Assembly (NCBI RefSeq): GCF_001457475.1
Contig: NZ_LN831029.1
Span: 5,642,001-5,706,000 of the forward strand
Length of the DNA stretch: 64,000 nucleotides
Reading direction: 5' to 3'
DNA from: Achromobacter xylosoxidans
GTDB taxonomy: Bacteria > Pseudomonadota > Gammaproteobacteria > Burkholderiales > Burkholderiaceae_B
In this document: piece after piece, positions 52,859 through 62,115 of the stretch
How the letters are laid out: the number at the start of each line of letters is the position of its first letter
Position numbering within the stretch: position 1 is the stretch's first letter
Notes under the pieces: model-generated
Database searches by the model: none
Seen by the model: only the letters and a program-made list of their open reading frames with translations
What the model was told of the DNA's origin: nothing
Program-made: the position numbers and the translations under genes

Positions 52859-53587
52859 CTAGCGTGCGCCGCCCGGGGGATCGTGCGGATCGTCGGCCGC
52901 CAGCCCGGCGCCCAAGCCCATCATGCCCATCCCCGCGGCGGCGCCGCCGCCCCCGGCTCCCCCGCCTTTGCCGCCCCCGCCGCCTTCGCCACGGGCGACG
53001 CCGCCCTTCGCGCCGCCGGCCGCCGGCCGGGTGGGGCCCTGCCGCGGAATCGCCAGCCCGGCCGGCACCGGTTCCAGGTTCAGCACGCGACGGATGAAGT
53101 CGCGCAGCGACACCACCAGCTCGGCGGTCTCGATGCCACGCCCGGCCACCAGGTCGGCGGCCGCCTGCGCGGCCAACCGGACCTGGTCCTCGGTGCCCAG
53201 CAGGATGATGTCGGAAAGCGCGGCCTCGACGGCGTCGCGCACCCGCCGCCGGCGCTCGGCGCCTGGGCCGTCGGCGCTGGGGGGTCGCAGCGGGTCGTCG
53301 TCTTCATGTGCTTCGGGTTCGCCGGCCGTCTCGGGCGCGCCACGGCGCAGGTCGCGAAGATGGCTGGGATCCACCACCAGGTTGCCGGTGAAGGATCCAC
53401 CCAGCGTCTTGTAGGCCGCGATCAAGGTGCGCAGGCGCTCATTGATCTGGCGGTTCTCGCGTTCGCGCCGCTGCTGGATGGTCTGCATCACCAACAGGCG
53501 GATCCCCACCCCGATCAGGGTGATGACCGCCAGGCCCAACAGCGTGGACAGCACGGTTTGCCAGGAGCTGAAATCGAGATTGCGCAT
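52859..53587 (-). CDS. Membrane-anchored protein with Gly-rich tail
   Basis: A 242-residue protein with one N-terminal membrane span (residues 13-34), then a charged coiled region (QQRRERENRQINERLRTLIAAYK) and a helical domain with AVEAALSDIILLGTEDQVRLAA. The last 50 residues are low-complexity Gly/Ala (GGGGGKGGGAGGGG). The middle domain looks conserved, but no family name is certain. It is convergent with the nitrate reductase gene and 31 bp upstream of no other leftward gene. Confidence 0.65.
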   Translation of the reverse strand: MRNLDFSSWQTVLSTLLGLAVITLIGVGIRLLVMQTIQQRRERENRQINERLRTLIAAYKTLGGSFTGNLVVDPSHLRDLRRGAPETAGEPEAHEDDDPLRPPSADGPGAERRRRVRDAVEAALSDIILLGTEDQVRLAAQAAADLVAGRGIETAELVVSLRDFIRRVLNLEPVPAGLAIPRQGPTRPAAGGAKGGVARGEGGGGGKGGGAGGGGAAAGMGMMGLGAGLAADDPHDPPGGAR

Positions 53588-53618
53588 GATGGGTCCTCGT
53601 CGCTCCCGGCAAGCGGGA

Positions 53619-54668
53619 TCAGGGCGCCGGGTTCGGGTGGCGCACGTGGATCTGGTCGATGGCCTGCAACACGTCGGCCGGCAGTTCGACGTCGACGCTG
53701 TCGATATTTTCCTTCAATTGCTGCAGATTGGTCGCGCCGATCAGGTTGCTGGTGACGAACGGACGCTGATTGATCCAGGCCAGCGCCAGGTGCGTGGGCG
53801 AGATGCCGTGCTGGCGCGCCAGCTCCACGTATTCGCGGGTGGCGGCCTCGGCCTGCGGGTTGCTGTAGCGGGTGAAGCGCGTGTACAGCGTCAGGCGGGC
53901 GTTAGCCGGACGCGCGCCGTCCAGGTACTTGCCGCAGAGCATGCCCATGGCCAGCGGCGAATAGGCCAGCAGGCCCACGCCTTCGTGGTGGGTGAATTCC
54001 GACAGGCCGATCTCGTAGACGCGGTTGAGCAGGCTGTAGGGGTTCTGGATCGAGGCGATGCGCGGCAGGCCCAGGTTGTCGGCGGCCTTGAGGAATTGCG
54101 ATACGCCCCACGGCGTTTCGTTCGAGACGCCCACGTGGCGCACCTTGCCGGCGCGAACGAAGTCCTGCAGCACCGACAGGGTTTCCTCGATCGGCACGGT
54201 GTGCTCGTCCTTGACCCACGGATACGACAGCTGGCCGAAGGTGGCGGTGGTGCGGTCGGGCCAGTGCAGCTGGTACAGGTCCAGGTAGTCGGTCTGCAGG
54301 CGCTTGAGGCTGGCGTCCAGCGCCTCGGTCAGGTTCTTGCGGTCCAGGAAGGTCTTGCCGTCGCGGATGTGGCCGGGGCGCTTGGGGTCGCGCGCCGGGC
54401 CGGCCACCTTGCTGGCCAGCACGATGTCCTGGCGGCGCTTGCTGCGCGCCAGCCAGGTGCCGATGTAGGTTTCGGTCAGGCCCTGGGTTTCGGCCTTGGG
54501 CGGCACCGGGTACATTTCGGCCACGTCGACCAGGTTGACGCCGCGCTCCAGCGCGTAGTCCAGCTGCTGGTGGGCCTCGGCCTCGGTGTTCTGCTCGCCC
54601 CAGGTCATGGTGCCCAGGCCGATCAGGCTGACGTCCAGGTCGGTACGGCCGAGTTTGCGGTATTTCAA
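53619..54668 (-). CDS. tas: Tas-type NADP(H)-dependent aldo-keto reductase
   Basis: A 349-residue aldo-keto reductase (E. coli Tas is 346). It begins MKYRKLGRTDLDVSLIGLGTMTWGEQNTEAEA and carries FVDVAEMYPVPP-type active site (DVAEMYP, Asp/Tyr), SKVAGPAR (Lys region), YLDLYQLHWPDR (His) and NLIGATNLQQLKENI (NADP phosphate site). It reduces aldehydes or ketones in the cytoplasm; the natural substrate is unknown. The next gene on the left begins 31 bp away. Confidence 0.92.
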   Translation of the reverse strand: MKYRKLGRTDLDVSLIGLGTMTWGEQNTEAEAHQQLDYALERGVNLVDVAEMYPVPPKAETQGLTETYIGTWLARSKRRQDIVLASKVAGPARDPKRPGHIRDGKTFLDRKNLTEALDASLKRLQTDYLDLYQLHWPDRTTATFGQLSYPWVKDEHTVPIEETLSVLQDFVRAGKVRHVGVSNETPWGVSQFLKAADNLGLPRIASIQNPYSLLNRVYEIGLSEFTHHEGVGLLAYSPLAMGMLCGKYLDGARPANARLTLYTRFTRYSNPQAEAATREYVELARQHGISPTHLALAWINQRPFVTSNLIGATNLQQLKENIDSVDVELPADVLQAIDQIHVRHPNPAP

Positions 54669-54788
54669 GTTCTGCTCCGTGCGGAATCTCTGAAGGGAGC
54701 GCTCACCTTACCGCAACTCGGTTGGCGTTTTGCTGACGGCGTTGCGTCCTTGGCCCACCCTGTGGACGCCGCCCGCGCCGCTCCCGCG

Positions 54789-55679
54789 TCAGGCGATGGC
54801 CTGGCGCACCCAGGCGATCACGTCGCCATGGACCGGCGCCCAGCCCAGCTCGCGGCGCGCCTTGCCCGCCCGCACCCGGCTGTTGGAACCGAGCGCGTAG
54901 GCGCCCAGGTCCTTGCCCCAATAGGCTACCGCCTGCGCCGGGTCCCAGGCCTGGGCCGGCCCCAACCCCAGCGCCTGGCCGATGGCGCCAACCAGGTCGA
55001 CGAAGGCCGCCTCGCCATTCTCGACGAAATAGAAGCTGCCGGCCGGCGCCTTGTCCAGGGCCAGCCGGTACAGCGCCGCCACGTCGGCGACGTGCACGTT
55101 GGACCAGCGGTTCAGGCCCCGGCCGACGTGCCGCGCGATGCCGCTTGCGCGGGCCTGCGCCACCAGCGGCGGAATCTGCACGCTTTCGGCGCGCGGCCCC
55201 TCGGTGGCGCCGTAGATCAGGCTGTGGCACAGCACCACGCTGCGCACGCCGGGCGCGCTGGCCAGGATCAGGTCGTTGATGGCGATGCGCGCGGCCTTGC
55301 CCGGCACCGGCGCCACCGGAGTGGTTTCGTCGAACACCGCGTCGGACGGCTCGCCCAGCGCGTCGTCGGCGACCAGGCTGCTGCCGCTGGTGTGGATGAA
55401 CACCTTGCCGCTGCCGGCCAGCGCGCCCAGCAGGGCCTCGACGGCGCCACGGTGGTCGCTGTCGGCCGCGTTGATGACGGCGTCGGCGGCGCGCGCCTCG
55501 GCCGCCAGCAGCGCCGCGTCGTCCAATGTGCCCAGCACCGGTTCGATGCCGAAACCGCGCAGCTCGGCGGCGCGCCCGGGGTTGCGGATCAGGCCGCGGA
55601 CCTCATGGCCGGCCTTGACCATCGAGGTAGCGACCGCGCCGCCGATGAATCCGCTGGCGCCGGTGATGAATAGCTTCAT
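54789..55679 (-). CDS. NAD-dependent epimerase/dehydratase-family protein
   Basis: A 296-residue extended SDR. The Rossmann motif GASGFIGG is at residues 7-14, and a central HTSGSSLVADD is followed by a C-terminal substrate domain (NRWSNVHVADVAALYRLAL). The YxxxK catalytic pair is not obvious, so it may be an atypical SDR such as an NAD(P)-binding reductase. It precedes the Tas gene and follows the LLM oxidoreductase gene by 36 bp, suggesting a small oxidoreductase operon. Confidence 0.85.
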   Translation of the reverse strand: MKLFITGASGFIGGAVATSMVKAGHEVRGLIRNPGRAAELRGFGIEPVLGTLDDAALLAAEARAADAVINAADSDHRGAVEALLGALAGSGKVFIHTSGSSLVADDALGEPSDAVFDETTPVAPVPGKAARIAINDLILASAPGVRSVVLCHSLIYGATEGPRAESVQIPPLVAQARASGIARHVGRGLNRWSNVHVADVAALYRLALDKAPAGSFYFVENGEAAFVDLVGAIGQALGLGPAQAWDPAQAVAYWGKDLGAYALGSNSRVRAGKARRELGWAPVHGDVIAWVRQAIA

Positions 55680-55715
55680 GGTGCTTGCTCCTTGTGTTGA
55701 TAGGCCGCGAGAGGC

Positions 55716-56675
55716 TCAGGCGGCCGTGGTTTCCGCTTGCGAGGCCGGCACGCCGCCGCCATGGAACTGCGGCAGCACGTGCTCGGCGATCTCGTGCAGC
55801 GTGTCGGCCAGCGGCCGCTGGTTGCGCCGCAGGTGCAGGCCGATGTGCTGCACGCCCGCGGCGCGCAGCGCATGGAGTTCCCGCGCCAGCGCGTGGCGGC
55901 CCGCCTGCGCGCCGAAGCGAAAGCGCCGCAGCGGCGCGTCCGGGTCCTCGGCCAGGTCCAGGTGGATGAAACTGGCATAGGGTTTGTCGCCGGCCACCTG
56001 GCGCCAGGCGGCGCTGCGCCGCGCATGGTCGTCGGGCGCGCCGGGATAGGCCAGGCAGGCATCCATGTGCGCACCGATCCAGGCCGGCGTCTGCTGCGCC
56101 AGGCCCGCCACCAGCAGCGGCGGCGCCGGCGCCCGCGGCAGCACATCCAGGCCATCGGGCAGGCTGCCGCGGGCGCCTTGGCGCAGCAGCGCCACCTGTT
56201 CGCGGAAAGCGGCGCCGCGATTGGGAAAATCGCGGCCGAACAGCGGATACTCCACCGGCCGGTCGCCGCTGGCCACGCCCAGCAGCAGGCGGTTGCCGCT
56301 CAGCCGCTGCACGCTGGCGGCGGACTTGAGCGTCAGCAGCGGCTCGCGCAGCGGCAGCACCACCGCGGCGGTGCCCAGCAGGATGTCGCGCGTGACGCCC
56401 GCCAGGTAACCCAGGTAGGTGAATATCTCGAACACCTGGCCGGCGTCGCCGAAGGCCGGATCGTACAGCGGCACGTCGCGCACCCACAGGGCGCGAAAGC
56501 CGAGCCGGTCGGCCAGCACGGCCAGGTCGGCGTGGCGTTGCAGGTCGGGCTCGCCGGGCAGGCGGCCGGCCTGGCGCCGCGCCTGCTCGCCGGCGGCGGT
56601 CCAGTCGTTGTCCAGGGGCGCTTCCAGGCCGATGCTGAAACCGCCCGCGGTCAGGCTTGAAAGCGCGTTGTCCAT
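55716..56675 (-). CDS. LLM-class flavin-dependent oxidoreductase
   Basis: A 319-residue luciferase-like monooxygenase. Markers are LADRLGFRALWVRDVPLYDP, LGTAAVVLPLREPLLTLKSAASVQRLSGNRLLLGVASGD (quoted in part: RLLLGVASGD) and GAHMDACLAYPG. It probably uses FMN supplied by a reductase. The stop is 36 bp from the SDR gene and the start is 8 bp after the DkgB stop, so it sits in a leftward operon with both. Confidence 0.87.
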   Translation of the reverse strand: MDNALSSLTAGGFSIGLEAPLDNDWTAAGEQARRQAGRLPGEPDLQRHADLAVLADRLGFRALWVRDVPLYDPAFGDAGQVFEIFTYLGYLAGVTRDILLGTAAVVLPLREPLLTLKSAASVQRLSGNRLLLGVASGDRPVEYPLFGRDFPNRGAAFREQVALLRQGARGSLPDGLDVLPRAPAPPLLVAGLAQQTPAWIGAHMDACLAYPGAPDDHARRSAAWRQVAGDKPYASFIHLDLAEDPDAPLRRFRFGAQAGRHALARELHALRAAGVQHIGLHLRRNQRPLADTLHEIAEHVLPQFHGGGVPASQAETTAA

Positions 56676-56683
56676 GGCGCGCC

Positions 56684-57487
56684 TCAGTCCCAGGCCGCGG
56701 CCAGGCCGTCGGGGCTGACTTCGCGGCCGTTGCGTTCCAGCGCGGCGATCTGCGCCATGTCGGCGTCGGTCAGGCGCAGGTCGCGGGCCAGCAGGTTGCT
56801 CGCCAGGTTCTCGCGCTTGGTGGACGACGGGATCACGGCGAAGCCGCGCTGCAGCGCCCAGGCCAGCGCCACCTGCGCCGGCGTGGCGTTGTGGCGCTGC
56901 GCGATCTGGCCGATCACGGGGTCCTTGAGCACCTTGCCGTAGGCCAGCGTCATGTACGACGTGACGTGGATGCCCTGTTCGTTCAGGAAGTCCACCAGCT
57001 TGCGGTTCTGCAGATGCGGGCTGAGCTCGATCTGGTTGGTGGCGATCGCTTCCTTGCCGACGGCGGCGATGGCTTCGCGGGTCTCGGCGATGGGGAAGTT
57101 GGAAATGCCGATCTGGCGCGTCAGGCCCTGCTCGCGGGCGTCCATCAGGCCGGCCATCATCTCGGCGATGGCCACGCCGTTGCCGGGCGCGGGCCAGTGG
57201 ATCAGGGTCAGGTCGACGTAGTCGGTGCGCAGCTTGGCCAGGCTGTCCTTCAGGCTGGGCACCAGCTTGGCGCGGCCATAGTTCGGCACCCAGATCTTGG
57301 TGGTCACGAACAGGTCGACGCGGGCGACGCCGCTGGCCTCGATGGCCTGGCCCACTTCGGCTTCGTTTTCATAGATCTGGGCGGTGTCGACGGCGCGGTA
57401 GCCGACGTCCAGCGCGTTGCGCACGGAATCGATGACGACCTGGCCCTGCAGGCGGAAAGTGCCGACGCCAAAAGACGGGATGCTCAT
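56684..57487 (-). CDS. dkgB: 2,5-didehydrogluconate/methylglyoxal reductase DkgB
   Basis: A 267-residue aldo-keto reductase, the same length as E. coli DkgB. It starts [22 protein letters not shown] and has [11 protein letters not shown] (Asp, Tyr), TKIWVPNYG (Lys), LIHWPAPG (His) and [14 protein letters not shown] (NADPH). DkgB reduces methylglyoxal and diketogluconate. The start at 57487 follows the family; an upstream ATG at 57601 would overlap the divergent regulator. It faces a YafC-like regulator exactly as in E. coli. Confidence 0.93.
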   Translation of the reverse strand: MSIPSFGVGTFRLQGQVVIDSVRNALDVGYRAVDTAQIYENEAEVGQAIEASGVARVDLFVTTKIWVPNYGRAKLVPSLKDSLAKLRTDYVDLTLIHWPAPGNGVAIAEMMAGLMDAREQGLTRQIGISNFPIAETREAIAAVGKEAIATNQIELSPHLQNRKLVDFLNEQGIHVTSYMTLAYGKVLKDPVIGQIAQRHNATPAQVALAWALQRGFAVIPSSTKRENLASNLLARDLRLTDADMAQIAALERNGREVSPDGLAAAWD

Positions 57488-57570
57488 GTAAAACTCCTGG
57501 GTAAGTGTTGGAATGCATCCAGTGTGCCCGCTCGATCCTTGCGGAATAAGCCCGGTATTGGCGAAATACT

Positions 57571-57587
57571 TTTGATATAACGTCAAA
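57571..57587. promoter_or_regulatory. Candidate YafC operator
   Basis: TTTGA-N7-TCAAA is a perfect interrupted palindrome one base before the regulator start codon, in the dkgB/yafC gap. Its AT-rich setting and LysR-like size suggest autoregulation. Confidence 0.5.
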
Positions 57588-57588
57588 T

Positions 57589-58491
57589 ATGAAGACGACA
57601 CTCGACGAAATGCAGGTCTTTATCGCCATCGTGGACTGCGGTTCGATCACCGCCGCCGCCGATGCGCTGCAGCAGACCATTTCCGCCACCAGCCGCACCA
57701 TGACGCGGCTGGAGGAAAAGCTGCAGACCACGCTGATGCGCCGCACCACCCGGCGGCTGGAGCTGACCGAGGAAGGCAGCGCCTACCTGGAGCAGGCCCG
57801 CAAGATCATCGCCGCGGTCGAAGAGACCGAGGAACAGATGCGCGCGCGCCGCAACCAGCCGGCCGGCCGCCTGCGGGTCGACGCCGCCTCGCCCTTCATG
57901 CTGCACGTCATCGTTCCGCTGGTGCCGGGCTACCGCCAGCGCTATCCCAAGGTCGAGCTGGAGCTGAACAGCAACGAGGGCAACATCGACCTGCTGGAGC
58001 GCCGTACCGACCTGGCGCTGCGCATCGGCAGCCTGAAGGATTCGTCGCTGCACGCGGTGCCCATCGGCCGCAGCCGCGTGCGGGTGCTGGCCAGCCCCGG
58101 CTACCTGGCGGCGCATGGCACGCCCAAGCGGGTAGCCGATCTGCGCGAGCACACGCTGCTGGGGTTCTCGCAACTGGAATCGCTGAACGAATGGCCGCTG
58201 GAGGACGCCGACGGCCAGCCGCTGCACATCCAGCCGTCGATCCGCTCGTTCAGCGGCGAGACGCTGCGGCAACTGGCGCTGAACGACGCCGGCATCGTCT
58301 GCCTTTCCGACTTCATGACGCGCGCCGACCGCCAGTCCGGCGCGCTGCGCCAGCTGTTCCCGCGCCAGACGCTGGACGTGCGCCAGCCGGTCAATGCGGT
58401 CTATTACCGCAATACCGCGATCTCCTCGCGCATCAAGTCCTTCATCGACTACCTGGTCGAATCGCTGGGGCCTCGCGGCTTCGACGAATGA
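57589..58491 (+). CDS. yafC: YafC-like LysR regulator
   Basis: A 300-residue LysR protein with N-terminal helix-turn-helix ([31 protein letters not shown], split here) and effector domain ([19 protein letters not shown]). The pairing with a divergent dkgB mirrors E. coli yafC-dkgB, supporting orthology and control of dkgB. The start codon at 57589 abuts the palindrome. Confidence 0.85.
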   Translation: MKTTLDEMQVFIAIVDCGSITAAADALQQTISATSRTMTRLEEKLQTTLMRRTTRRLELTEEGSAYLEQARKIIAAVEETEEQMRARRNQPAGRLRVDAASPFMLHVIVPLVPGYRQRYPKVELELNSNEGNIDLLERRTDLALRIGSLKDSSLHAVPIGRSRVRVLASPGYLAAHGTPKRVADLREHTLLGFSQLESLNEWPLEDADGQPLHIQPSIRSFSGETLRQLALNDAGIVCLSDFMTRADRQSGALRQLFPRQTLDVRQPVNAVYYRNTAISSRIKSFIDYLVESLGPRGFDE

Positions 58492-58575
58492 ACGCGGCGC
58501 GCGCGGCTCCGGCGGCGCCTGGCGGCGGCCGCTCCGGCATAATGGCCGCCTGAACCGCAACATCACGCAATACCC

Positions 58576-58935
58576 ATGAAAAGCAGCTCCAAGGGCGGAC
58601 TCGTCTATTCCACCGACGGCGGCCGCATGTGCCCCCAATGCCGGCGCCCGCTCGCCGACTGCCAATGCCAGGCGGCGTCCCGCCCGGTGCCGGCGCCGGG
58701 CGGCGCGCGCGTGTCGCGCGAAACCAAGGGCCGCGGCGGCAAGGCCGTGACCGTCGTCAAGGGCCTGCCGCTGGACGACGACGCGCTGGCGGCGCTGGGC
58801 AAGCAGTTGCGCACCGCCTGCGGCTCCGGCGGCACCGTCAAGGACGGCGTCATCGAGGTGCAGGGCGATCACTGCGACCGCATCCTGGCCGCGCTCGAAA
58901 AACTCGGCCATCGCGCCAAGCGCGCCGGAGGTTGA
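58576..58935 (+). CDS. yciH: SUI1-family translation factor YciH
   Basis: A 119-residue SUI1/eIF1-like protein. A Cys pair region (MCPQCRRPLADCQCQ) precedes the SUI1 core GRGGKAVTVVKGLPLDDDALAALGKQLR and GSGGTVKDGVIEVQGDH, quoted here in segments. YciH acts at translation initiation and fidelity. The N-terminal Cys2-Cys2 knuckle suggests a zinc site. The next gene starts 5 bp downstream. Confidence 0.92.
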   Translation: MKSSSKGGLVYSTDGGRMCPQCRRPLADCQCQAASRPVPAPGGARVSRETKGRGGKAVTVVKGLPLDDDALAALGKQLRTACGSGGTVKDGVIEVQGDHCDRILAALEKLGHRAKRAGG

Positions 58936-58940
58936 CCACC

Positions 58941-59291
58941 ATGATCCTGGACCCCGCCATCGTCGACAGCTGGCACGCCCACGTCTACTTCAACGCCGAT
59001 AGCCGCGACGCGGCCTGGGCGCTGCGCGCACAGGCGCTGGACGCATTCGGCGACAGCATCCAGATGGGCCGCTTCCACGAGCGCCCTGTCGGCCCGCATC
59101 CACAATGGAGCTACCAGCTCGCCTTCACGCCGGCCGCGCTGCCGCGCGTGCTCACCTGGCTGGCGCTGAACCATGGCCTGCTGGACGTGTTCCTGCATCC
59201 GAACACCGGCGAATCGCTGCGCGATCACCGCGACTGCGCGCTGTGGATCGGCCACAGCCACACGCTGAACCTGGCGGCGCTCGGCGGTTGA
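58941..59291 (+). CDS. DOPA 4,5-dioxygenase-family protein
   Basis: A 116-residue small dioxygenase-fold protein. Markers are SWHAHVYF (His pair), GRFHERPVGPHPQWSYQLAF, and HPNTGESLRDHRDCALWIG, which match the bacterial DOPA 4,5-dioxygenase family (a ferredoxin-like fold using iron). The true substrate in bacteria is unknown. It follows yciH by 5 bp and is probably cotranscribed. Confidence 0.85.
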   Translation: MILDPAIVDSWHAHVYFNADSRDAAWALRAQALDAFGDSIQMGRFHERPVGPHPQWSYQLAFTPAALPRVLTWLALNHGLLDVFLHPNTGESLRDHRDCALWIGHSHTLNLAALGG

Positions 59292-59352
59292 TCCCCGCCC
59301 CAGCCTTGCGCGGCGCGCCGGCCGCGCCCTCTTCCGATAGACGACACCCGAC

Positions 59353-59805
59353 ATGAACCTGCATTACCGCCCAGCCCATCCCGACGACGCCGCTGCCTGC
59401 ATCGACCTGCGCGGCCGCACCCGCGAGAACGCCTTCTCGGCCGAGGACCTGCGCGCCCTGGGCATCACCGTCGAAAGCTGGCGTGATGGCATCCGCGACG
59501 GCGCGCTGCCGGGCGTGGTGGCGCTGGCCGACGGCGTAATGGCGGGTTATTGCTTCGGCGATCGCGACAGCGGCGAGATCCTGGTGCTGGCCCTGCTGCC
59601 GGCCTACGAGGGCCGCGGCATCGGCCGCGAACTGCTCGGGCAGGTCATGCGAACGCTGCGGGCGCTGGGCCATGAACGGTTGTTCCTGAGCTGCGCGGCC
59701 GATCCGGGCGTGCGCTCGCATGGCTTCTACCGGCGGCTGGGCTGGGCGCCCACGGGCGAGATCGACGCGGCCGGCGACGAAGTGCTCGCCTACCGGTTCG
59801 CCTAG
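59353..59805 (+). CDS. GNAT-family N-acetyltransferase
   Basis: A 150-residue single-domain GNAT. The acetyl-CoA loop is LLPAYEGRGIGRELLGQ and the last strand SHGFYRRLGWAPTGE. It follows the dioxygenase gene by 61 bp on the same strand. The substrate is unknown. Confidence 0.87.
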   Translation: MNLHYRPAHPDDAAACIDLRGRTRENAFSAEDLRALGITVESWRDGIRDGALPGVVALADGVMAGYCFGDRDSGEILVLALLPAYEGRGIGRELLGQVMRTLRALGHERLFLSCAADPGVRSHGFYRRLGWAPTGEIDAAGDEVLAYRFA

Positions 59806-59858
59806 CGTCCGCCCCCGCGCATGCCGCCGACCGGCGCGCCTTCGCCCCCCGGCCTGGC

Positions 59859-60749
59859 CTACGCGAAACGCGCCATCAGGAAATCGATGAACGCCCGCGT
59901 GCGCGCCGACAGGTCGCGCTTGCTGGGGTAGTACACGAACAGGTCGGCCGAAGGCAGGATGAACTCGGGCAGCACCACGCGCAAGCGCCCGCTTTCAAGG
60001 TACTTGGCCAGGTCCCACTCCGAGCGCACCAGGATGCCATGGCCGTCCAGCGCCCAGTTCAGCACGATGTCGCCATCGTTGCTGGACAGCGCGCCGTGCA
60101 CCTTCACGGTCTCGGCGCGGCCGTCGCGCGTGAAGCGCCAGACGCCGTAGGCGTCCTCGTTCTGCCGGTGGATGATGCATTGGTGGTCGGCCAGGTCGCG
60201 CAGGCTGGCCGGCGTGCCGTGGCGCGCCAGGTAGCGCGGCGCCGCGCACAGGAAGCGCCGGTTCGACAGGACGCGGCGCGCCACCAGGCGTTGGTCGGGC
60301 AAGGCGCCGAAGCGGATGCCCAGGTCCACGCCGCTTTCCACCAGGTCGATCGGCCGGTCGGTCACGTCCAGCTGCACCTCGACCTGCGGATGATGCAGGG
60401 CGAACTCCGACACGATGGGCGCGATCGCCGTGCGGCCGAAGCCGAGCGTCGCATTGATGCGCAACAGGCCCTTGGGCACCGAGCCGCTGGACGACACCAC
60501 CTCTTCCATTTCGCGCACGTCGGCCAGGATGCGCGTGGCGTAATGCAGGTAGGTTTCGCCTTCGGGCGTCAGGCTGATGCTGCGGGTGGTGCGGTTCACC
60601 AGCCGCACGCCCAGCCGCGCCTCCAGTTGCGCCAGGCGCTTGGTGGCCGCCGGCGGCGTCAGGTCGAGCTGGCGCGCCACCGTCGACAGGTTGCGGTGGC
60701 GCGCCAGCAGCACGAAGAACTCCAGGGAAGATGCCAGATCGTGGTTCAC
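59859..60749 (-). CDS. LysR regulator of the tartrate dehydratase gene
   Basis: A 296-residue LysR protein with helix-turn-helix (LSTVARQLDLTPPAATKRLAQLEARLG) and effector domain of the CrgA-like class (RLVNRTTRSISLTPEGETYLHYA). It is divergent from the tartrate dehydratase gene, with a perfect TTAACT-TTC-AGTTAA palindrome between them, so it probably controls D-tartrate use. Confidence 0.87.
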   Translation of the reverse strand: MNHDLASSLEFFVLLARHRNLSTVARQLDLTPPAATKRLAQLEARLGVRLVNRTTRSISLTPEGETYLHYATRILADVREMEEVVSSSGSVPKGLLRINATLGFGRTAIAPIVSEFALHHPQVEVQLDVTDRPIDLVESGVDLGIRFGALPDQRLVARRVLSNRRFLCAAPRYLARHGTPASLRDLADHQCIIHRQNEDAYGVWRFTRDGRAETVKVHGALSSNDGDIVLNWALDGHGILVRSEWDLAKYLESGRLRVVLPEFILPSADLFVYYPSKRDLSARTRAFIDFLMARFA

Positions 60750-60805
60750 GGCGGGGAACGCCTCATCGGGACGAGGCCGGCGACGGGCAACGAGCGCCGG
60801 AATCT

Positions 60806-60820
60806 TTAACTTTCAGTTAA
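60806..60820. promoter_or_regulatory. Candidate operator for the tartrate LysR regulator
   Basis: TTAACT-TTC-AGTTAA is a perfect 6-3-6 palindrome in an AT-rich island of the 158-bp gap, 57 bp from the regulator start and 88 bp from the dehydratase start. Confidence 0.55.
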
Positions 60821-60907
60821 TAAAGTAGTGCCTGATAGCGAATCATAATGCGCCTTCAAGCCAATAATCTACGGTTTTTCCCATCCGCCGCACGGCCAGG
60901 AGACACC

Positions 60908-62074
60908 ATGAAAATCGTCGAAATCCGCGAGAAGACCGTCCCGATCAGTTCCCCGATCCGCAACGCCTACATCGACTTCAGCAAGATGACGCTGAGCCTG
61001 GTGGCGGTGGTGACCGACGTGGTGCGCGACGGCCGGCGCGTGATCGGCTACGGCTTCAATTCCAACGGCCGCTATGGCCAGGGCACGCTGATGCGCGAAC
61101 GCTTCATCCCGCGCGTGCTGGAGGCCGACCCCGCCAGCCTGCTCGACGACAGCGGCGACAACCTCGATCCGCACCGCATCTGGAACGCGATGTACGTCAA
61201 CGAAAAGCCGGGCGGCCATGGCGAACGCTCGGTCGCCATCGGCACCATCGACATGGCGGTGTGGGACGCGGTCGCCAAGATCGCCGGCAAGCCGCTGTTC
61301 CAGCTGTTGGCCGAGCGCTACGGCAACGGCCGCCCCGACCGCCGCGTGTTCGTCTATGCGGCGGGCGGCTACTACTACCCGGGCCAGGACCTGGGCAAGC
61401 TCAAGGACGAGATGCGCGGCTACGTCGACCGCGGCTATACCGTGGTCAAGAAGAAGATCGGCGGCGCCTCGCTGGACGAAGACCTGCGCCGCATCGACGC
61501 CATCCTGGGCGTGCTGGGCGACGGCAGGAAACTGGCGGTCGACGCCAACGGCCGCTTCGACCTGGACACCGCGATCCGCTACGCCAAGGCGCTGTCGCAG
61601 TACGACCTGTTCTGGTACGAGGAAGCCGGCGACCCGCTCGACTTCGAACTGCAGGCCACGCTGCGCAACTACTACGACAAGCCGATGGCCACCGGCGAGA
61701 ACCTGTTTTCGATGCAGGACGCGCGCAACCTGATCCGCTACGGCGGCATGCGGCCGGACCGCGACTGGCTGCAATTCGACTGTGCCCTGAGCTATGGCCT
61801 GGTGGAATACCTGCGCACGCTGGACATGCTGCGCCAGCACGGCTGGTCGGCCAGCCGCTGCATTCCGCACGGCGGCCACCAGATGTCGCTGAACATCGCC
61901 GCCGGCCTGGGGCTGGGCGGCAATGAATCCTATCCGGACCTGTTCCAGCCCTACGGCGGCTTCCCCGACGGCGTGCGGGTCGACAACGGCCACGTCACCC
62001 TGCCCGAACTGCCCGGCATCGGCTTCGAGGGCAAGGCGGACCTGATCGCCGAGATGCGCAAGCTGGCGGAGTAA
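60908..62074 (+). CDS. tarD: D(-)-tartrate dehydratase
   Basis: A 388-residue enolase-superfamily enzyme of the mandelate racemase group. From recalled family sequences it matches Bradyrhizobium D-tartrate dehydratase along its length: ISSPIRNAYIDFSKMT, YGFNSNGRYGQGTL, NEKPGGHGERSVA, the KxK base motif (Lys181/Lys183 in KKKIGG), metal ligands in LAVDANGRFD, WYEEAGDPLD and TGENLFS, and CIPHGGHQMSLN. It dehydrates D-tartrate to oxaloacetate using Mg2+. No tartrate transporter is adjacent. Confidence 0.9.
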   Translation: MKIVEIREKTVPISSPIRNAYIDFSKMTLSLVAVVTDVVRDGRRVIGYGFNSNGRYGQGTLMRERFIPRVLEADPASLLDDSGDNLDPHRIWNAMYVNEKPGGHGERSVAIGTIDMAVWDAVAKIAGKPLFQLLAERYGNGRPDRRVFVYAAGGYYYPGQDLGKLKDEMRGYVDRGYTVVKKKIGGASLDEDLRRIDAILGVLGDGRKLAVDANGRFDLDTAIRYAKALSQYDLFWYEEAGDPLDFELQATLRNYYDKPMATGENLFSMQDARNLIRYGGMRPDRDWLQFDCALSYGLVEYLRTLDMLRQHGWSASRCIPHGGHQMSLNIAAGLGLGGNESYPDLFQPYGGFPDGVRVDNGHVTLPELPGIGFEGKADLIAEMRKLAE

Positions 62075-62115
62075 GGGGCCGGTAGCGAGCGGGACGCCAC
62101 GCGCCCCGGCGCGGC

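Noticed and set aside
53427..55673. A 748-codon plus-strand frame opposite the Tas and SDR genes
   Set aside because: It overlaps two well-supported genes and shows only antisense composition.
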